A DNA stretch of 64,000 nt from an uncultured Muribaculaceae bacterium (lineage in GTDB: Bacteria > Bacteroidota > Bacteroidia > Bacteroidales > Muribaculaceae), in assembly GCA_910586995.1 (NCBI GenBank), contig CAJUKZ010000002.1, positions 1-64,000 of the forward strand, in the 5' to 3' direction. Shown one piece after another: positions 1 through 9,490 of the stretch. The notes beneath the pieces are model-generated. The model was given only the letters and a program-made list of their open reading frames with translations, did not search any database and had not been told where the DNA came from. A program made the position numbers and the translations under genes. Numbering within the stretch: position 1 is the stretch's first letter; each line of letters opens with the position of its first letter.

Positions 1-3000
1 TGGCGGGTGGAAGCAGAACAGGGTACACTTGAAATTCTGCTTAGTGTCGATGTCAGAGTCAAAGCTGTCAAATGTAGCCTGCGGAGCAACGACAACGTAG
101 TATGGAATACCTTTGGCTTTTAGGGAGTCCAAAGTCGGGCGGTTCTGATTGTCAAGGACATTTTCAGACTCATACTCGGCGGTCATGGCTGTAGTGTCAG
201 TCAGTTTGCAGAGATAATTCTGGAAAGCCTGCGCCCATTCATAGTAACTGTCATAGGCGAGAACGTAGTAGAGATAGAAGTCACCGTCCGTACCGTCAAA
301 ACTGATTTGGCGAGTATTCAAGATAGCACCTGAGTTGGCGACATAACCGATTGCCCCTACTTCCTCACCATTGAGATAGAGTTTGATTGTAGCATAGTCG
401 GTCGAGCCGCGATGAACGGTTATTGTGGAGGGTTCAACAACCACGGCAAGCGTGATTTTCTCTCCACACTTGAAAGCGCGAGTGACTGTCGTAGGAGTGC
501 CGTTCTTGCAGTACATGACAACCTTGTTGCCGCAGATGTAGAAACCGGCGCCACTGTCGGGGTCATAGCACTCAACTAACTTAGCCTCGCTGTCTTTGAT
601 GTTGTTTGTGGCAAAGGCCATCTGCCACGCCATACCATTTGTTCGCTCCGTAGAGGCAGAGCCAAAAGGAGCAAACGGAATGTGGGCGGTGACGTTTTCT
701 GCTATGCGGAGGCAGTTATCGCCGAGGTAATTGCCGAAACCGTTGGACGACCAGTTAGAGCCGAGGACTTCCATTGTAAAGCCATTGTTCGAGATTGTGT
801 GGTCCGGTTCCGAGTTGGAGCGAGTGGCAAAGTCATATCCGAACAGCGCTCCCTCTTTAAGCACAGCAGCAATAGCAGAGCCGACAACACGTATCTGCAT
901 GGGGAGAGTCTTGACAGAGCCATTCTGAGCGAAAAACTCTATAACAGCAGAGCCATCGGTATTGTAGCCTTGTATCTGTTTAGATACCGAGTAGGTCTGG
1001 GAAATCTGGCATTCAACGGTGGTAACGAGGTGTCCGTCGATAAAGACTTCGGCTGTGGTGGAGTTTTTGTTAGGAGTATATGCCGCCACCTCCATTGCGA
1101 GTGTGTCGTAAAGACGTATTTCCCCATTGTTCTTATCGTTGTAGCGCAGAGCGACAATCGGCTTGGTCGAGGCTGGGTCAACACACATTATAGCAGTATA
1201 GACCGTATTGCCTTTTACGCCGGAGGCAACGTCCTCACCCTGTATGCGGATTGGATATGCACCATGAGCAAGAGCCACGCCGCAAACGTCTTTCGGGTCG
1301 ATGGAGATTGAGTGAGAGTAACTGTCGGTTAGCGTAGCCACTCCGAGGCTCTGCCATTCGCCATTCAGGTAAATCTCAGTTGTGACTTTCACACCCAACT
1401 TTGACACGTTGTTAGCGAACTTATACATCAGAATGTTCTTGGTGCTTCCTCCTACTTCAACCGTAGAGGCTGTGGTGTAGTTGAGAGTCTGAACACAGGT
1501 GCAGGTCACGTCAACCGCTGTTACTGTAATGGTGCGACGTTTCACATTGCCGTCAGCGTCATAGGCGACAATGGTAAACTCTTTTTGAGCAGCCTCAGAA
1601 AAATACTGCGTAAAGTCCAGTGTAAACTTGTAGTCGGTGGAGGTTGCAGATGAGTTCGTATTGACCGTTTCCGAGTACAGAGTAATGCCGGAGGTAGCGT
1701 CAACAATCTCAATTCGACGTATGACACCGAGCACTTCTGTGTCACCGTCAAATGTGACTGACTTAATTGCAGCACGAGTAACTATATCCGCTCCGAAAGC
1801 GGCATATACAGCAGGGTTCTCCAGATAGATTGAGAGGGTCGAGCCTGCGACTTGACCGCCACCGTTGCTCTTGGGGATTTTTACTGCCTCTCCGATTGCT
1901 GCGCCAGTCTTATCCACTCCCTGAATGATGTAGTCCTCAGGGTCAGGAACGACTTCCAGTCCGGCAAATTGTTTCTGCTGCATATCGTATGCTCCGCCAG
2001 TTGAGAAAGCCTCCTTGCCATCTTTGGCCGGAGTGTCAGAGGTGGTCACAGAGCCACCACCGCCAAACTCTTTCCACAAGTCTTTGCTTGCGAAGTCCGT
2101 AGGCTGACCCGTGAACTGGTATGACTCCCACTTGTATTCCTCAACTCGGAACGTGATAACGAGGCCACCCTTTGCGTAGGTTATGCCTGATTTGGATTGT
2201 TCAGCGAGGATAGCGTCAATAGCCGTGTCTTTGGTATAAAACCCAGCCACGGATCGAGGACAAAGGGAGTCCACGTTTATGATAGCCTCGGCGCCGGCCG
2301 ACATACCTGCAAGGTCAACCCAGTTCTTGGGATTGAGAAACTGAATGTCGGTAACGTTAGGGCCTACATACTGGTACGTTTTCCATGAGGCAGAGCCAAT
2401 GGCGAATGTTATCTGCAAGCCGAGCGAGGCTACTCCCTCTTTGAGAATAGCCTGAAGGACGTTATGGGTCTGCGTTTCGGCGTTGATGTCCGAGTAATAC
2501 TCTCCACTTGGCAGGGGTATTTCTACGGTTGCGTTGTAGGTGTTACCAACAGCCGAGCCGGAAATTGACTCCAGTTTGTCATTGTTGATACGATAGATGC
2601 CGTCGGGCAGACGATAGAGCCAGCCGGGGTTGTAGTAAATATACGAATTGTAGAGTTCTTCTGCAATGCCGTAGAAGTCTGTATTTCCGAAACTTTGGAA
2701 GTACAAGCCGTCCTCGCCATTAGGACAGAGCCATACACCTTCTGTCGGCTCTTTACCTGTTCCATCCCAATATCCATCTGCCGGAAGAATACCGAGCGTG
2801 TTGATACGGTGGGCGTTGTCATAGATTTGGCGACTTGCCATCTCCTGCTGCTCTTTCAACTGAGCACCTTCGTCGCCGGGGAAAGCAGAACCAGCAACAT
2901 GGCCGAGAGCGAGGTCAGAGCCTATGGCTATGAGTTCCGACCCACTCCAACGGAATGTCTTGTTTTCCGATGTGCAGGTGTAGATTTTGCCAGCGACTGG

Positions 3001-3789
3001 TATTCTGCCATTAAAGTCTGGTTCGTCACCGAAAGTCGCAGCGTCAGCCCAGTTGTTGTAATAGGTGAATACGTCCTTTTTTATCGCAAGAGTATTGTCC
3101 TCTATAGTCCAGAAGTCTTTAACAGAAACCTTTGTACCGACACTTGTATCACCGCCTACGATAGCAGGGGCAATTACAAATTCAGATTTAACCGGACGCA
3201 GTACAGCACTCCAGTCACTTTCAATAACTTGTAAATTTGATACAGCGAGTACGAAGCGGTTTGTATCACGGTTATAAACCACCATACAACCGGCGTCGGT
3301 TGACTTATGGTCGATAGATGCAAGTTGAGGGGTAATACCTTCAACAAATGCGTTGAACTCCACCACGTCATCAACGTAGCCGGGGAGATAAGCCGCCGGT
3401 ACTTTTGCGTCAGGACCGAGAGGAGCTATGCCGTTTGCCAGACCTCTTGTGTCCGTAACGGCCTTAGCTGCATTTGCAGTTCCTTGTGCCGCGGCCGCAG
3501 CAGTCTTGGCCGCATTGGCAGCGGCAGCGGCATTAGCAGCCGCAGTTTTGGCTTCAGACGCAGTGGCTTTAGCGTCACCGGCTATAATCGTAGTGCTATT
3601 GAGCGTAGTCTGGAGTGCGTTATCCTTACTTTCTCGCTGCTGGGTTTCAGTATTGAGAGAGGTATCTGTTGACTCTATAATTTCGCTCAACAACTTACCG
3701 ACACGTTCAGCCGTATTCTTACCCTCGCTGTCCTCATATCTGATGATGTCGGCTTGGGATTTCAGGTTGGATTTATTTATTAGTCCCAT
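1..3789 (-). CDS. Giant fibre-like tail protein with LamG-like domain (partial)
   Basis: One open frame runs leftward from an ATG at 3789 through at least 1263 codons and leaves the window without a stop. The N-terminal ~60 residues look like a head-binding segment. An Ala/Lys-rich stretch near residues 80-115 resembles the coiled linkers of tail fibres. Glycine- and tyrosine-rich repeats follow, two of them ending in paired segments with SYQFTGQP- and TYQYVGPN-like cores. From about residue 950 a concanavalin/LamG-like beta region appears, with the motif FDGTDGDFYLYYVLAYD. It probably mediates host or glycan contact. It is the last gene of the head operon, 17 nt after the DUF6712-like connector gene. 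No catalytic motif was recognised. The length and domain style are the evidence; the exact family is unknown. Confidence 0.75.
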   Translation of the reverse strand, partial: MGLINKSNLKSQADIIRYEDSEGKNTAERVGKLLSEIIESTDTSLNTETQQRESKDNALQTTLNSTTIIAGDAKATASEAKTAAANAAAAANAAKTAAAAAQGTANAAKAVTDTRGLANGIAPLGPDAKVPAAYLPGYVDDVVEFNAFVEGITPQLASIDHKSTDAGCMVVYNRDTNRFVLAVSNLQVIESDWSAVLRPVKSEFVIAPAIVGGDTSVGTKVSVKDFWTIEDNTLAIKKDVFTYYNNWADAATFGDEPDFNGRIPVAGKIYTCTSENKTFRWSGSELIAIGSDLALGHVAGSAFPGDEGAQLKEQQEMASRQIYDNAHRINTLGILPADGYWDGTGKEPTEGVWLCPNGEDGLYFQSFGNTDFYGIAEELYNSYIYYNPGWLYRLPDGIYRINNDKLESISGSAVGNTYNATVEIPLPSGEYYSDINAETQTHNVLQAILKEGVASLGLQITFAIGSASWKTYQYVGPNVTDIQFLNPKNWVDLAGMSAGAEAIINVDSLCPRSVAGFYTKDTAIDAILAEQSKSGITYAKGGLVITFRVEEYKWESYQFTGQPTDFASKDLWKEFGGGGSVTTSDTPAKDGKEAFSTGGAYDMQQKQFAGLEVVPDPEDYIIQGVDKTGAAIGEAVKIPKSNGGGQVAGSTLSIYLENPAVYAAFGADIVTRAAIKSVTFDGDTEVLGVIRRIEIVDATSGITLYSETVNTNSSATSTDYKFTLDFTQYFSEAAQKEFTIVAYDADGNVKRRTITVTAVDVTCTCVQTLNYTTASTVEVGGSTKNILMYKFANNVSKLGVKVTTEIYLNGEWQSLGVATLTDSYSHSISIDPKDVCGVALAHGAYPIRIQGEDVASGVKGNTVYTAIMCVDPASTKPIVALRYNDKNNGEIRLYDTLAMEVAAYTPNKNSTTAEVFIDGHLVTTVECQISQTYSVSKQIQGYNTDGSAVIEFFAQNGSVKTLPMQIRVVGSAIAAVLKEGALFGYDFATRSNSEPDHTISNNGFTMEVLGSNWSSNGFGNYLGDNCLRIAENVTAHIPFAPFGSASTERTNGMAWQMAFATNNIKDSEAKLVECYDPDSGAGFYICGNKVVMYCKNGTPTTVTRAFKCGEKITLAVVVEPSTITVHRGSTDYATIKLYLNGEEVGAIGYVANSGAILNTRQISFDGTDGDFYLYYVLAYDSYYEWAQAFQNYLCKLTDTTAMTAEYESENVLDNQNRPTLDSLKAKGIPYYVVVAPQATFDSFDSDIDTKQNFKCTLFCFHPP

Positions 3790-3806
3790 TGTCGTAGAGT
3801 GATTGG

Positions 3807-4319
3807 TTATCCGATTTTGCGTATTTTGATGCCTCCTGACGCTCTTTGAGAGCCGAGGTTGCCCGTAGGTATTCCGACATGGCTGCAATAGCGCAGACAG
3901 TCTCGGAGATAACTTTGAGCCACCTCCAGTGTGTCGTTGTAGCAGTCAGAGCGTTCTTTGGTGGAGATATGGGAGGCATAGTCGGACTCCTTCAGCACCG
4001 TACCAAATCTGGTAGTCTGAAAGTCTCCGACCATGACGTTCTTTGCGAATACGAAGTAGGCTATGCAGCACTTCAAGCCGACAAAGGAGTATAACTCGCC
4101 ATTATTCGCTCTGTAAGTGCCACCGGCCAAGAGGGTCTGATACTTCTCGTTTTCCTCCCCATTGGCGAGGAGGTCAAGAAACAACTTGTCGCCGAGGACA
4201 GGCTTAATGTTCATCTGTTCTGCCTCAGTGATGTACGATGTAATTTTTTCATGGTCAACTTTGCCGCCTATGGGCCGGCCGAGTTTTACGACCTCACTTG
4301 ATGTGGTTAGGTGTTCCAT
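3807..4319 (-). CDS. Head-tail connector-like protein (DUF6712-type)
   Basis: A 170-residue protein whose gene overlaps the 3' end of the portal gene by 26 nt. The N-terminal half is acidic and helical, with the pattern ITEAEQMNIKPVLGDKLF, followed by GGTYRANNGELYSFVGLK and a helical C-terminal half ending in basic residues. This layout matches the DUF6712-type proteins found next to portal genes in Bacteroidota prophages, which are thought to be connector or head-completion proteins. Position between portal and tail fibre supports a virion role. I recognise the family by pattern only. Confidence 0.6.
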   Translation of the reverse strand: MEHLTTSSEVVKLGRPIGGKVDHEKITSYITEAEQMNIKPVLGDKLFLDLLANGEENEKYQTLLAGGTYRANNGELYSFVGLKCCIAYFVFAKNVMVGDFQTTRFGTVLKESDYASHISTKERSDCYNDTLEVAQSYLRDCLRYCSHVGIPTGNLGSQRASGGIKIRKIG

Positions 4320-5517
4320 TGTTATTGACTACTATTTGTGCCTGAGGCTGTTCTGTGGACTTGTTGCTTACATATACAAGAGGCTCTATCTCATAGTCCT
4401 CGGCGGCGTTAGCCACTTCAAACCAGTGGTCGAAAATTCTTTTCAACGCTCGGGATATTGCACGGCGCTGTTTCGATACATAGGAGTTGTAATACTCGTA
4501 AGCCTCCTCTACCAAACTGCTACTCCACCCCGAGGGACTAACTCGAACATTGTACCACGGCTCTTGACCGAATGCGGAGTATATGCGTTCAATCGTGCTA
4601 CTCTCCGTGCAGTTGAATTTGGAGTCATAGTTCGTACCCTCGACATTGATAAACTCCGGCTTTTCTTCCTCGGAGTTAATTGTTACGTCCATGATCGAAC
4701 AGCAATTCATATCGCCCTGAAACACGTCGAGGCTCTTGGCGAAATCATATTCATCATTCTGCGGAACTACGTTGCCACTCTCATCGTATTCTATGGTCAT
4801 ACCTTTGCGGTGTACGAACATACCTGAGAGCATGAACCCATTTCGGACGTTTCGGTATTTTACGTTGTCAAGGCCCTCATCAGTGGAGAGGTTCGTGACA
4901 ACCTTATCGTATATTGGTTTGGGGTATTGATAGCGTCCGTCTAACGATACCCATAAGATTTGTCCTTGATAGCTGTCTATTCCTCCCGAGGCTTCTATTT
5001 GCGACAGCACTACCTCGGGGATAGGATTGAACATGTAAATCTTCTTGACGTTCTTTTTGTCAACGTTGATAGGTTTGCCTTTGCGAGTACGTTTGCCCGT
5101 CCAGTCAGGGTGTACGTTGATATAGACTACTTGACCATCTTCTTCTTCCTCCTCCAGTCGGCAATTCTGGAATGGTATGTGTTGGAGTTCCACAATCTCG
5201 CAGGCCATATTATAATTGACGTGGAGAGCGAAACCATGATAATACGCAAGATCGGCAGCAATAAGGCTGTTAATATCGTCAAGCGTTTCCCCCTTACGGT
5301 TGCAGATGTATTCTGCAAATTCTTTGTTATGTAAGCCATTTCCCTCAATGAACGTCATATAGCGTTCCACGCAGGTCAGACCGGTGGAACTGTTCTGAAT
5401 GAGGTCGTACATTCGTTGGGGATAGAGATTATCACTCCCATACGTTTGAATGTTTAGCAGAGTCTGGTAATCGACACTGAACCTCTTGAGAGGGCGTATT
5501 ACACTATTGGCGTTCAT
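4294..5517 (-). CDS. Phage portal protein
   Basis: A 407-residue protein that would form the dodecameric ring at the capsid vertex through which DNA enters and leaves. It begins with a segment placing YGSDNLYPQRMYDLI near residues 26-40, a typical portal start, then a region around residues 85-130 with the HIPFQNCRLEEEEEDG pattern, and a helical C-terminal half rich in YEYYNSYVSKQRRAI-type sequence (clip and stem). The acidic run EEEEED near residue 122 is notable. It follows a coiled-coil protein gene and overlaps the connector gene, as expected for a head operon. Portal rings are diverse, so the call rests on size, context and pattern. Confidence 0.8.
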   Translation of the reverse strand: MNANSVIRPLKRFSVDYQTLLNIQTYGSDNLYPQRMYDLIQNSSTGLTCVERYMTFIEGNGLHNKEFAEYICNRKGETLDDINSLIAADLAYYHGFALHVNYNMACEIVELQHIPFQNCRLEEEEEDGQVVYINVHPDWTGKRTRKGKPINVDKKNVKKIYMFNPIPEVVLSQIEASGGIDSYQGQILWVSLDGRYQYPKPIYDKVVTNLSTDEGLDNVKYRNVRNGFMLSGMFVHRKGMTIEYDESGNVVPQNDEYDFAKSLDVFQGDMNCCSIMDVTINSEEEKPEFINVEGTNYDSKFNCTESSTIERIYSAFGQEPWYNVRVSPSGWSSSLVEEAYEYYNSYVSKQRRAISRALKRIFDHWFEVANAAEDYEIEPLVYVSNKSTEQPQAQIVVNNNGTPNHIK

Positions 5518-5543
5518 TGAGGTATGGCTTTGTTCGGAAATGA

Positions 5544-6314
5544 TTATTCAGCCTTTTCTTCGGCAGGAGCCTCAGCGTCGGCTTTCTTTTTGAGCATGGA
5601 GTTTGACTGGCGAAGCCCTTTGTTCTCTTTTTTGAGGTTTTCGACCTCTTTCTGGAGAGCGTCGCGCTGCTCTGTGGTGGTGGCTAACTGCTCATTGGCG
5701 GTGCCGAGTTCCATTCGGAGATTTTCGATTTCGAGGTCTTTCTCCGTTGGATTGTCGGCAGAGTCAGCCGGAGCATTGAGTTGTGCTTCGAGGTCAGCGA
5801 TGTGGGAGTCACGCTCTGCGAGGAGAGCATCTTTCTCGGCAATCTCAGCATCCTTTGTCTTGATGATGTCGAGTATTTCTTCCTCGCTCATGTGGGGAGC
5901 ATTAGCCGAGGTGTCGGCGGCGCGTTCAACATAGGCGGCCACACGAACTTTCCAGTCATCGGGCAGCTCTGCGAAGATGTTGGCGTTATTGGGATTGAGA
6001 GCGAGATACCGTTCAGCGACCTCGTTAGTGAGATTGGCAGAGGTATAGGCTTTCGATTGACCGAAGAACGTAATGACGGCACCGGCCTTCAATTTGTAGT
6101 CTGATTTCTTGGGCATGGTCTTGTCCTTTTTAAGTCTGATTTTGATTTCGATATACGCATCACGATAGCAGTCACTACAGCCTCGGTTAGTTATAACCTT
6201 ACCGAACAATTCGTAGTACACTTTATCGAGAAAGGCCCTGTCAAGATTAGAAAAGCCGTCTGCGAAACGGCTTTCCATGTCTTGAAGGGTCTTGATGATT
6301 TCGTTGTAGTCCAT
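5544..6314 (-). CDS. Hypothetical head-operon protein with C-terminal coiled coil
   Basis: A 256-residue protein between the tail-tube-like gene and the portal gene. The N-terminal ~75 residues include a CSDC pair and a basic stretch. The middle section (about 75-135) is globular. From about residue 140 to the end the sequence is a long charged heptad region rich in Glu, Lys, Ala and Gln, which should form an extended coiled coil. This could be a second scaffold or a structural adaptor. I do not recognise a family, and the function is open. Its reading frame, start and position in the operon make it a confident gene. Confidence 0.7.
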   Translation of the reverse strand: MDYNEIIKTLQDMESRFADGFSNLDRAFLDKVYYELFGKVITNRGCSDCYRDAYIEIKIRLKKDKTMPKKSDYKLKAGAVITFFGQSKAYTSANLTNEVAERYLALNPNNANIFAELPDDWKVRVAAYVERAADTSANAPHMSEEEILDIIKTKDAEIAEKDALLAERDSHIADLEAQLNAPADSADNPTEKDLEIENLRMELGTANEQLATTTEQRDALQKEVENLKKENKGLRQSNSMLKKKADAEAPAEEKAE

Positions 6315-6328
6315 TGGTCAAATTGAGG

Positions 6329-6925
6329 TTATGAACCGGCAACGAGAGAGGCAATAGCGGCGCGAGTAGTCGCTACGCTATCATTGAACAGATATAATCC
6401 GGCAGACGGAGCACCCGTTTCCTCCAGTGTGGCAGACCAACCGCCATCGGTTTCCTCGGAATACTTATCGTCAGCCAATGCTGTAGCGGATAAGCCCTGC
6501 TCATAGCCATACACCTCAAAGGTGTTCTTGCCGTCTTTGCCTCCATACTTGTTTTCCAGTATGGCCACAAACGAGCCGTTTGCGAGGGGGTTGATGATGT
6601 CGTTTACCACGTCAGGACCGTTGTCGAGAATGACCAGACCGAGAGTCTTTGTGAACTTGTTACGGTAGGTGCTTGAGGCCATCGCCTTGTTTGTACCCGA
6701 GAATGGAGTTTTCCCGGGTACATACATGCGATAGGCTTTCTTGCCTTTCTTCAAGACAAGGGTCGTGAGGACACACGGGTTACTGGCGTCGCGGGCGCAG
6801 GAGTCAAAGTCTATGTCATCGTAGTTGATGATATAGCCATAATTTTTGAGACCTGCCACGGAGCTGGACTCGCAGTTTGCAGCGAGGTCGGCAGCCAACT
6901 TGTAATCGCAACTTTCAGTAGCCAT
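6329..6925 (-). CDS. Structural protein, probably tail tube-like
   Basis: A 198-residue protein 12 nt downstream of the major capsid gene. It has the composition of a beta-rich virion protein, with the segments INYDDIDFD (residues ~33-41), KKGKKAYRMYVPGKTPFSG and KNTFEVYGYEQGL, ending in a short helix. In Bacteroidota siphovirus-like prophages a protein of this size and pattern often follows the capsid gene and resembles tail-tube proteins. There are two cysteines near the N-terminus (residues 6 and 18). The tail-tube call is an inference from pattern and position; a head decoration protein is the main alternative. Confidence 0.55.
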   Translation of the reverse strand: MATESCDYKLAADLAANCESSSVAGLKNYGYIINYDDIDFDSCARDASNPCVLTTLVLKKGKKAYRMYVPGKTPFSGTNKAMASSTYRNKFTKTLGLVILDNGPDVVNDIINPLANGSFVAILENKYGGKDGKNTFEVYGYEQGLSATALADDKYSEETDGGWSATLEETGAPSAGLYLFNDSVATTRAAIASLVAGS

Positions 6926-6937
6926 AGTGGTTCGGGG

Positions 6938-7996
6938 TTAGAGCGCAACCTGAACGAGAGCGTCCTCGCCGACGAGGGTGCCGATGTTCGACTGTGCGAA
7001 AATGTTGTTGTAACGGGTTTCGTCGTTGAACGTAACCGAGAGGTCGGCGATGAGTTCTTTGGCGGTCGTACCGGCAAAGAGGTTCTGGGGCGAAGTCAGA
7101 AGTGCGCGGTGCGGGCAGTTCAGAGAAGTGCCGTTGTCCTCATACTTCTTAATCATTCTGTCCCAAATATCGAGGACGATAATCTCGTGGCCGTCATAGC
7201 GAGAAAGCTGAATGCCGGAGGTTACATGCTCAACTTCGAGCTGAAGATTGTGCAGACGCTTGACATCGTTACGGAGGGCCTTGAACAGGGAGTTCGTCAT
7301 CATAAGGGCGTGGTCGTCCTTGTCGAAGATGCGAGAGTCCGCGTCGGAGAGCATATCGTCAACAATGCCGATAGCCACACCTTCCTTACGGAGCAGAGCC
7401 TTCTGGTCAGCATAGGTGGTGGCGGCGTTGGCGGCGATAGCGGTAAGCTGGTGGTCATTGTCTGCGGTGATTGCTTTGAGGCGCTTCCACAGACCGTCGG
7501 TCATTGTGAACAGAGAGGTATCGACGCCATCGGTCAGCAGACCGGAGTCAGCGATATTCTTGGCATTCTTGTCACCGAACCATACGATACGCCAGAACAT
7601 TTCGACCATTGCGCGCTGGAGCAGCGGAACGAGAATGTCGTTCCAGTACGGAGTATCGGGCAGGTAGGCTATCTGAGTGCCTGTGTTCAGAGAATACTTG
7701 GCGATAGTGTTCTCGAGTTCTGTATAGCAGATATGCTTTGCAATCTGCCACGGGCCGAGTTCCCACTCTTTCTCAATACCGGTGATATTGATATTGTCAT
7801 AGTTAGGTGAACAGCCGGACTTATTCTTGCCCACATCGCCCATATCGTCGATGTAGCCGAGTTTATGTCCGTTGTACACGCCCGCGGAGATCGTAACCAC
7901 ACGCTCTATTTCGGGGTCGTTGAAAACGGTGAGAAAGAGCAATTCGCCAAGGTCGCGTATCGCACCGTTATCAACTGTAAACTGACTAAAATTCAT
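6938..7996 (-). CDS. Major capsid protein (HK97-like)
   Basis: A 352-residue protein directly downstream of the protease-scaffold gene, the usual place for a major capsid protein. It starts without a long delta domain, which suits a separate scaffold. The centre has a long helix with WRIVWFGDKNAKN, and the C-terminal third carries YDGHEIIVLDIWDRMI and PHRALLTSPQNLFAG, a peripheral-domain/axial-domain style. The C-terminal end QSNIGTLVGEDALVQVAL is beta-rich. Length is normal for HK97-fold capsids. No cross-linking lysine/asparagine pair can be assigned from sequence alone. Gene order, size and pattern together make the call strong. Confidence 0.82.
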   Translation of the reverse strand: MNFSQFTVDNGAIRDLGELLFLTVFNDPEIERVVTISAGVYNGHKLGYIDDMGDVGKNKSGCSPNYDNINITGIEKEWELGPWQIAKHICYTELENTIAKYSLNTGTQIAYLPDTPYWNDILVPLLQRAMVEMFWRIVWFGDKNAKNIADSGLLTDGVDTSLFTMTDGLWKRLKAITADNDHQLTAIAANAATTYADQKALLRKEGVAIGIVDDMLSDADSRIFDKDDHALMMTNSLFKALRNDVKRLHNLQLEVEHVTSGIQLSRYDGHEIIVLDIWDRMIKKYEDNGTSLNCPHRALLTSPQNLFAGTTAKELIADLSVTFNDETRYNNIFAQSNIGTLVGEDALVQVAL

Positions 7997-8040
7997 AGCT
8001 GTTGTTAGTTAAATGTTGATTGATTAGACTGAAGCCGAGG

Positions 8041-8673
8041 TTACTTGCCACGGGCGGCACGTTTGCGCGCGGCCTCGGCACGCTGCTCACGGATCTTGCG
8101 CTGGGTCGCGGTTTCGCCTGTGGTGCGACGGGCAGAGGGACCGGTTTCCACGAAGCGGCGGTTAGCGGGGGTGTAAGTTGACTTGCTTGCGAGTACCTTG
8201 TCGAGCCACTTGCGGCCACCGGCCTTATTGACTTTGGCGAGGATTACACGCTCGTCGGCGGAAAGGACACGGGCGCCACGCTTGGCCTCGAGTTCCTGTT
8301 CGAGTTCTTCCACCTGCTGTTCGAGGTCGGCGTTTTCCTCCACGAGAGTTTCGACCTGCTCGATAAGTTCGTTCTCGTCGAGCTCACCTTCGCCTTCGTC
8401 GGTAGGTTCGCCGTCAGCAGCAGGAATAATTTCGGTGATTACACCTGCCTCGACGATGATGACTGTGCCGTCGTCTAAGACAAATTCTCCGTCAGGAGTT
8501 GCGGTGTCGCCTACCTGCGGCTCGCCCTCCTCGCGGTCGATAGTGAGTTCAGAGCCATCGGCAGCGGTGACTACCATAGCCTTCATACGGAGGTCGGACA
8601 TACGACGGAGGCCGGCCTTTGCAAGCAGGCGGTTGAGCTTGCTGCTCTCCACCTTGACAAATTTCTTTCTCAT
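8041..8673 (-). other. Possible nested scaffold protein from internal start
   Basis: The ATG at 8671-8673 lies in frame inside the protease gene at codon 213, just after the protease domain ends, and is preceded by an A-rich stretch of the kind Bacteroidota use to initiate translation. Starting here gives a 210-residue protein made only of the scaffold-like part, in the manner of lambda Nu3 within gene C. This is an inference; the fusion could instead be processed by its own protease. Confidence 0.45.
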
Positions 8674-9309
8674 TGCTGTAATTGTTTGTGGTTTGATATT
8701 GATAAATGTTCGTGATTTCGATGCCGTGAGGGGCGAGAGGGTCTTTGAGATAAATCCCATCTCAATAGCCTCATCTGTGCCGACGTAGGTGTCAAGAGCC
8801 ATAAGAGCCATTAACTCCGTGCGCGTAGCGTTGGTGCGCTGAACATAGAGGTCGAGGACTTTCTTTTCCTCCATACGCAGTAAGTCAGCCTGCACTTTGA
8901 GTTGGTCGATGTTCTTTTCGAGTTTGTCTGCGGTCAGTCGGGTGTACCAGTCTAATTCAGGACAGGCGAGAGCCGGATTGTGGATACAGAAGTGGGCGTT
9001 CTTGTATGCGAAACGACGCTCCAACGGAGCAGCCAAAAGGATAATCGTAGCCATTGAGGAACACTCGCCCTCTACGGTGCAAGTGATTGTTTTCTTCGAG
9101 CGGCGCAGTTTGTCGTAAATCGCCCAGCCCTCGACACAATCACCGCCACGGCAGTGAATACGAATGTCAATGGCGTCATCGTCCTCAGGCATTGAACTGA
9201 TGAACTCGTCGATGTCCTTATAGCACACGCCGTCCCTGCCCTCCCAGTTCTGGAGCATGATTTTTTCTTCTTCTCCAACGATGTCGTTGTAAATTTTAAG
9301 AGTAGCCAT
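8041..9309 (-). CDS. Prohead protease (ClpP/S14-type) fused to scaffold-like C-terminus
   Basis: A 422-residue protein. Residues 1-200 match phage ClpP-like head-maturation proteases: GECSSMA places the nucleophile at Ser85 and CIHNP places the catalytic His at 110, with an acidic partner expected near 160-180. Residues about 213-422 look like a scaffold: a beta motif (VGDTATPDGEFVLDDG), then a long acidic coiled coil (about 300-345) and a very basic Arg/Lys/Ala-rich tail. An ATG at codon 213 (position 8673) could give a separate scaffold, as for lambda C/Nu3. It sits directly before the capsid gene. The protease would cut the scaffold and itself during head assembly. Confidence 0.85.
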   Translation of the reverse strand: MATLKIYNDIVGEEEKIMLQNWEGRDGVCYKDIDEFISSMPEDDDAIDIRIHCRGGDCVEGWAIYDKLRRSKKTITCTVEGECSSMATIILLAAPLERRFAYKNAHFCIHNPALACPELDWYTRLTADKLEKNIDQLKVQADLLRMEEKKVLDLYVQRTNATRTELMALMALDTYVGTDEAIEMGFISKTLSPLTASKSRTFINIKPQTITAMRKKFVKVESSKLNRLLAKAGLRRMSDLRMKAMVVTAADGSELTIDREEGEPQVGDTATPDGEFVLDDGTVIIVEAGVITEIIPAADGEPTDEGEGELDENELIEQVETLVEENADLEQQVEELEQELEAKRGARVLSADERVILAKVNKAGGRKWLDKVLASKSTYTPANRRFVETGPSARRTTGETATQRKIREQRAEAARKRAARGK

Positions 9310-9336
9310 TGCGGTTCGTGTTAATTAACTATACCG

Positions 9337-9344
9337 CAAAGTTA
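9337..9344 (-). promoter_or_regulatory. Candidate -7 box for the head operon
   Basis: On the minus strand this reads TAACTTTG, a match to the Bacteroidota -7 consensus TAnnTTTG, 27 nt upstream of the protease-scaffold start. No convincing TTTG -33 box lies at the usual 19-20 nt spacing, so either an activator is needed or the match is chance. Confidence 0.4.
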
Positions 9345-9448
9345 CCTACGCTTAATCGCCTAATCTCTATATTATTACGCCATTTCACTGAACTGGCGCG
9401 TTCATTGTTTTGCTGTTTTGAGAGGGCGCGCAATAGGTCGGCAAATCT

Positions 9449-9456
9449 TAAATTTG
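9449..9456 (+). promoter_or_regulatory. Candidate -7 box for the small rightward gene
   Basis: TAAATTTG matches the Bacteroidota -7 consensus and would start transcription about 25 nt before the ATG at 9491. No good -33 box is visible at the usual distance. It lies in the divergent gap between the head operon and this lone rightward gene. Confidence 0.35.
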
Positions 9457-9490
9457 TTCCATATATCAACCATTCGGAATGTTTCTTAAT

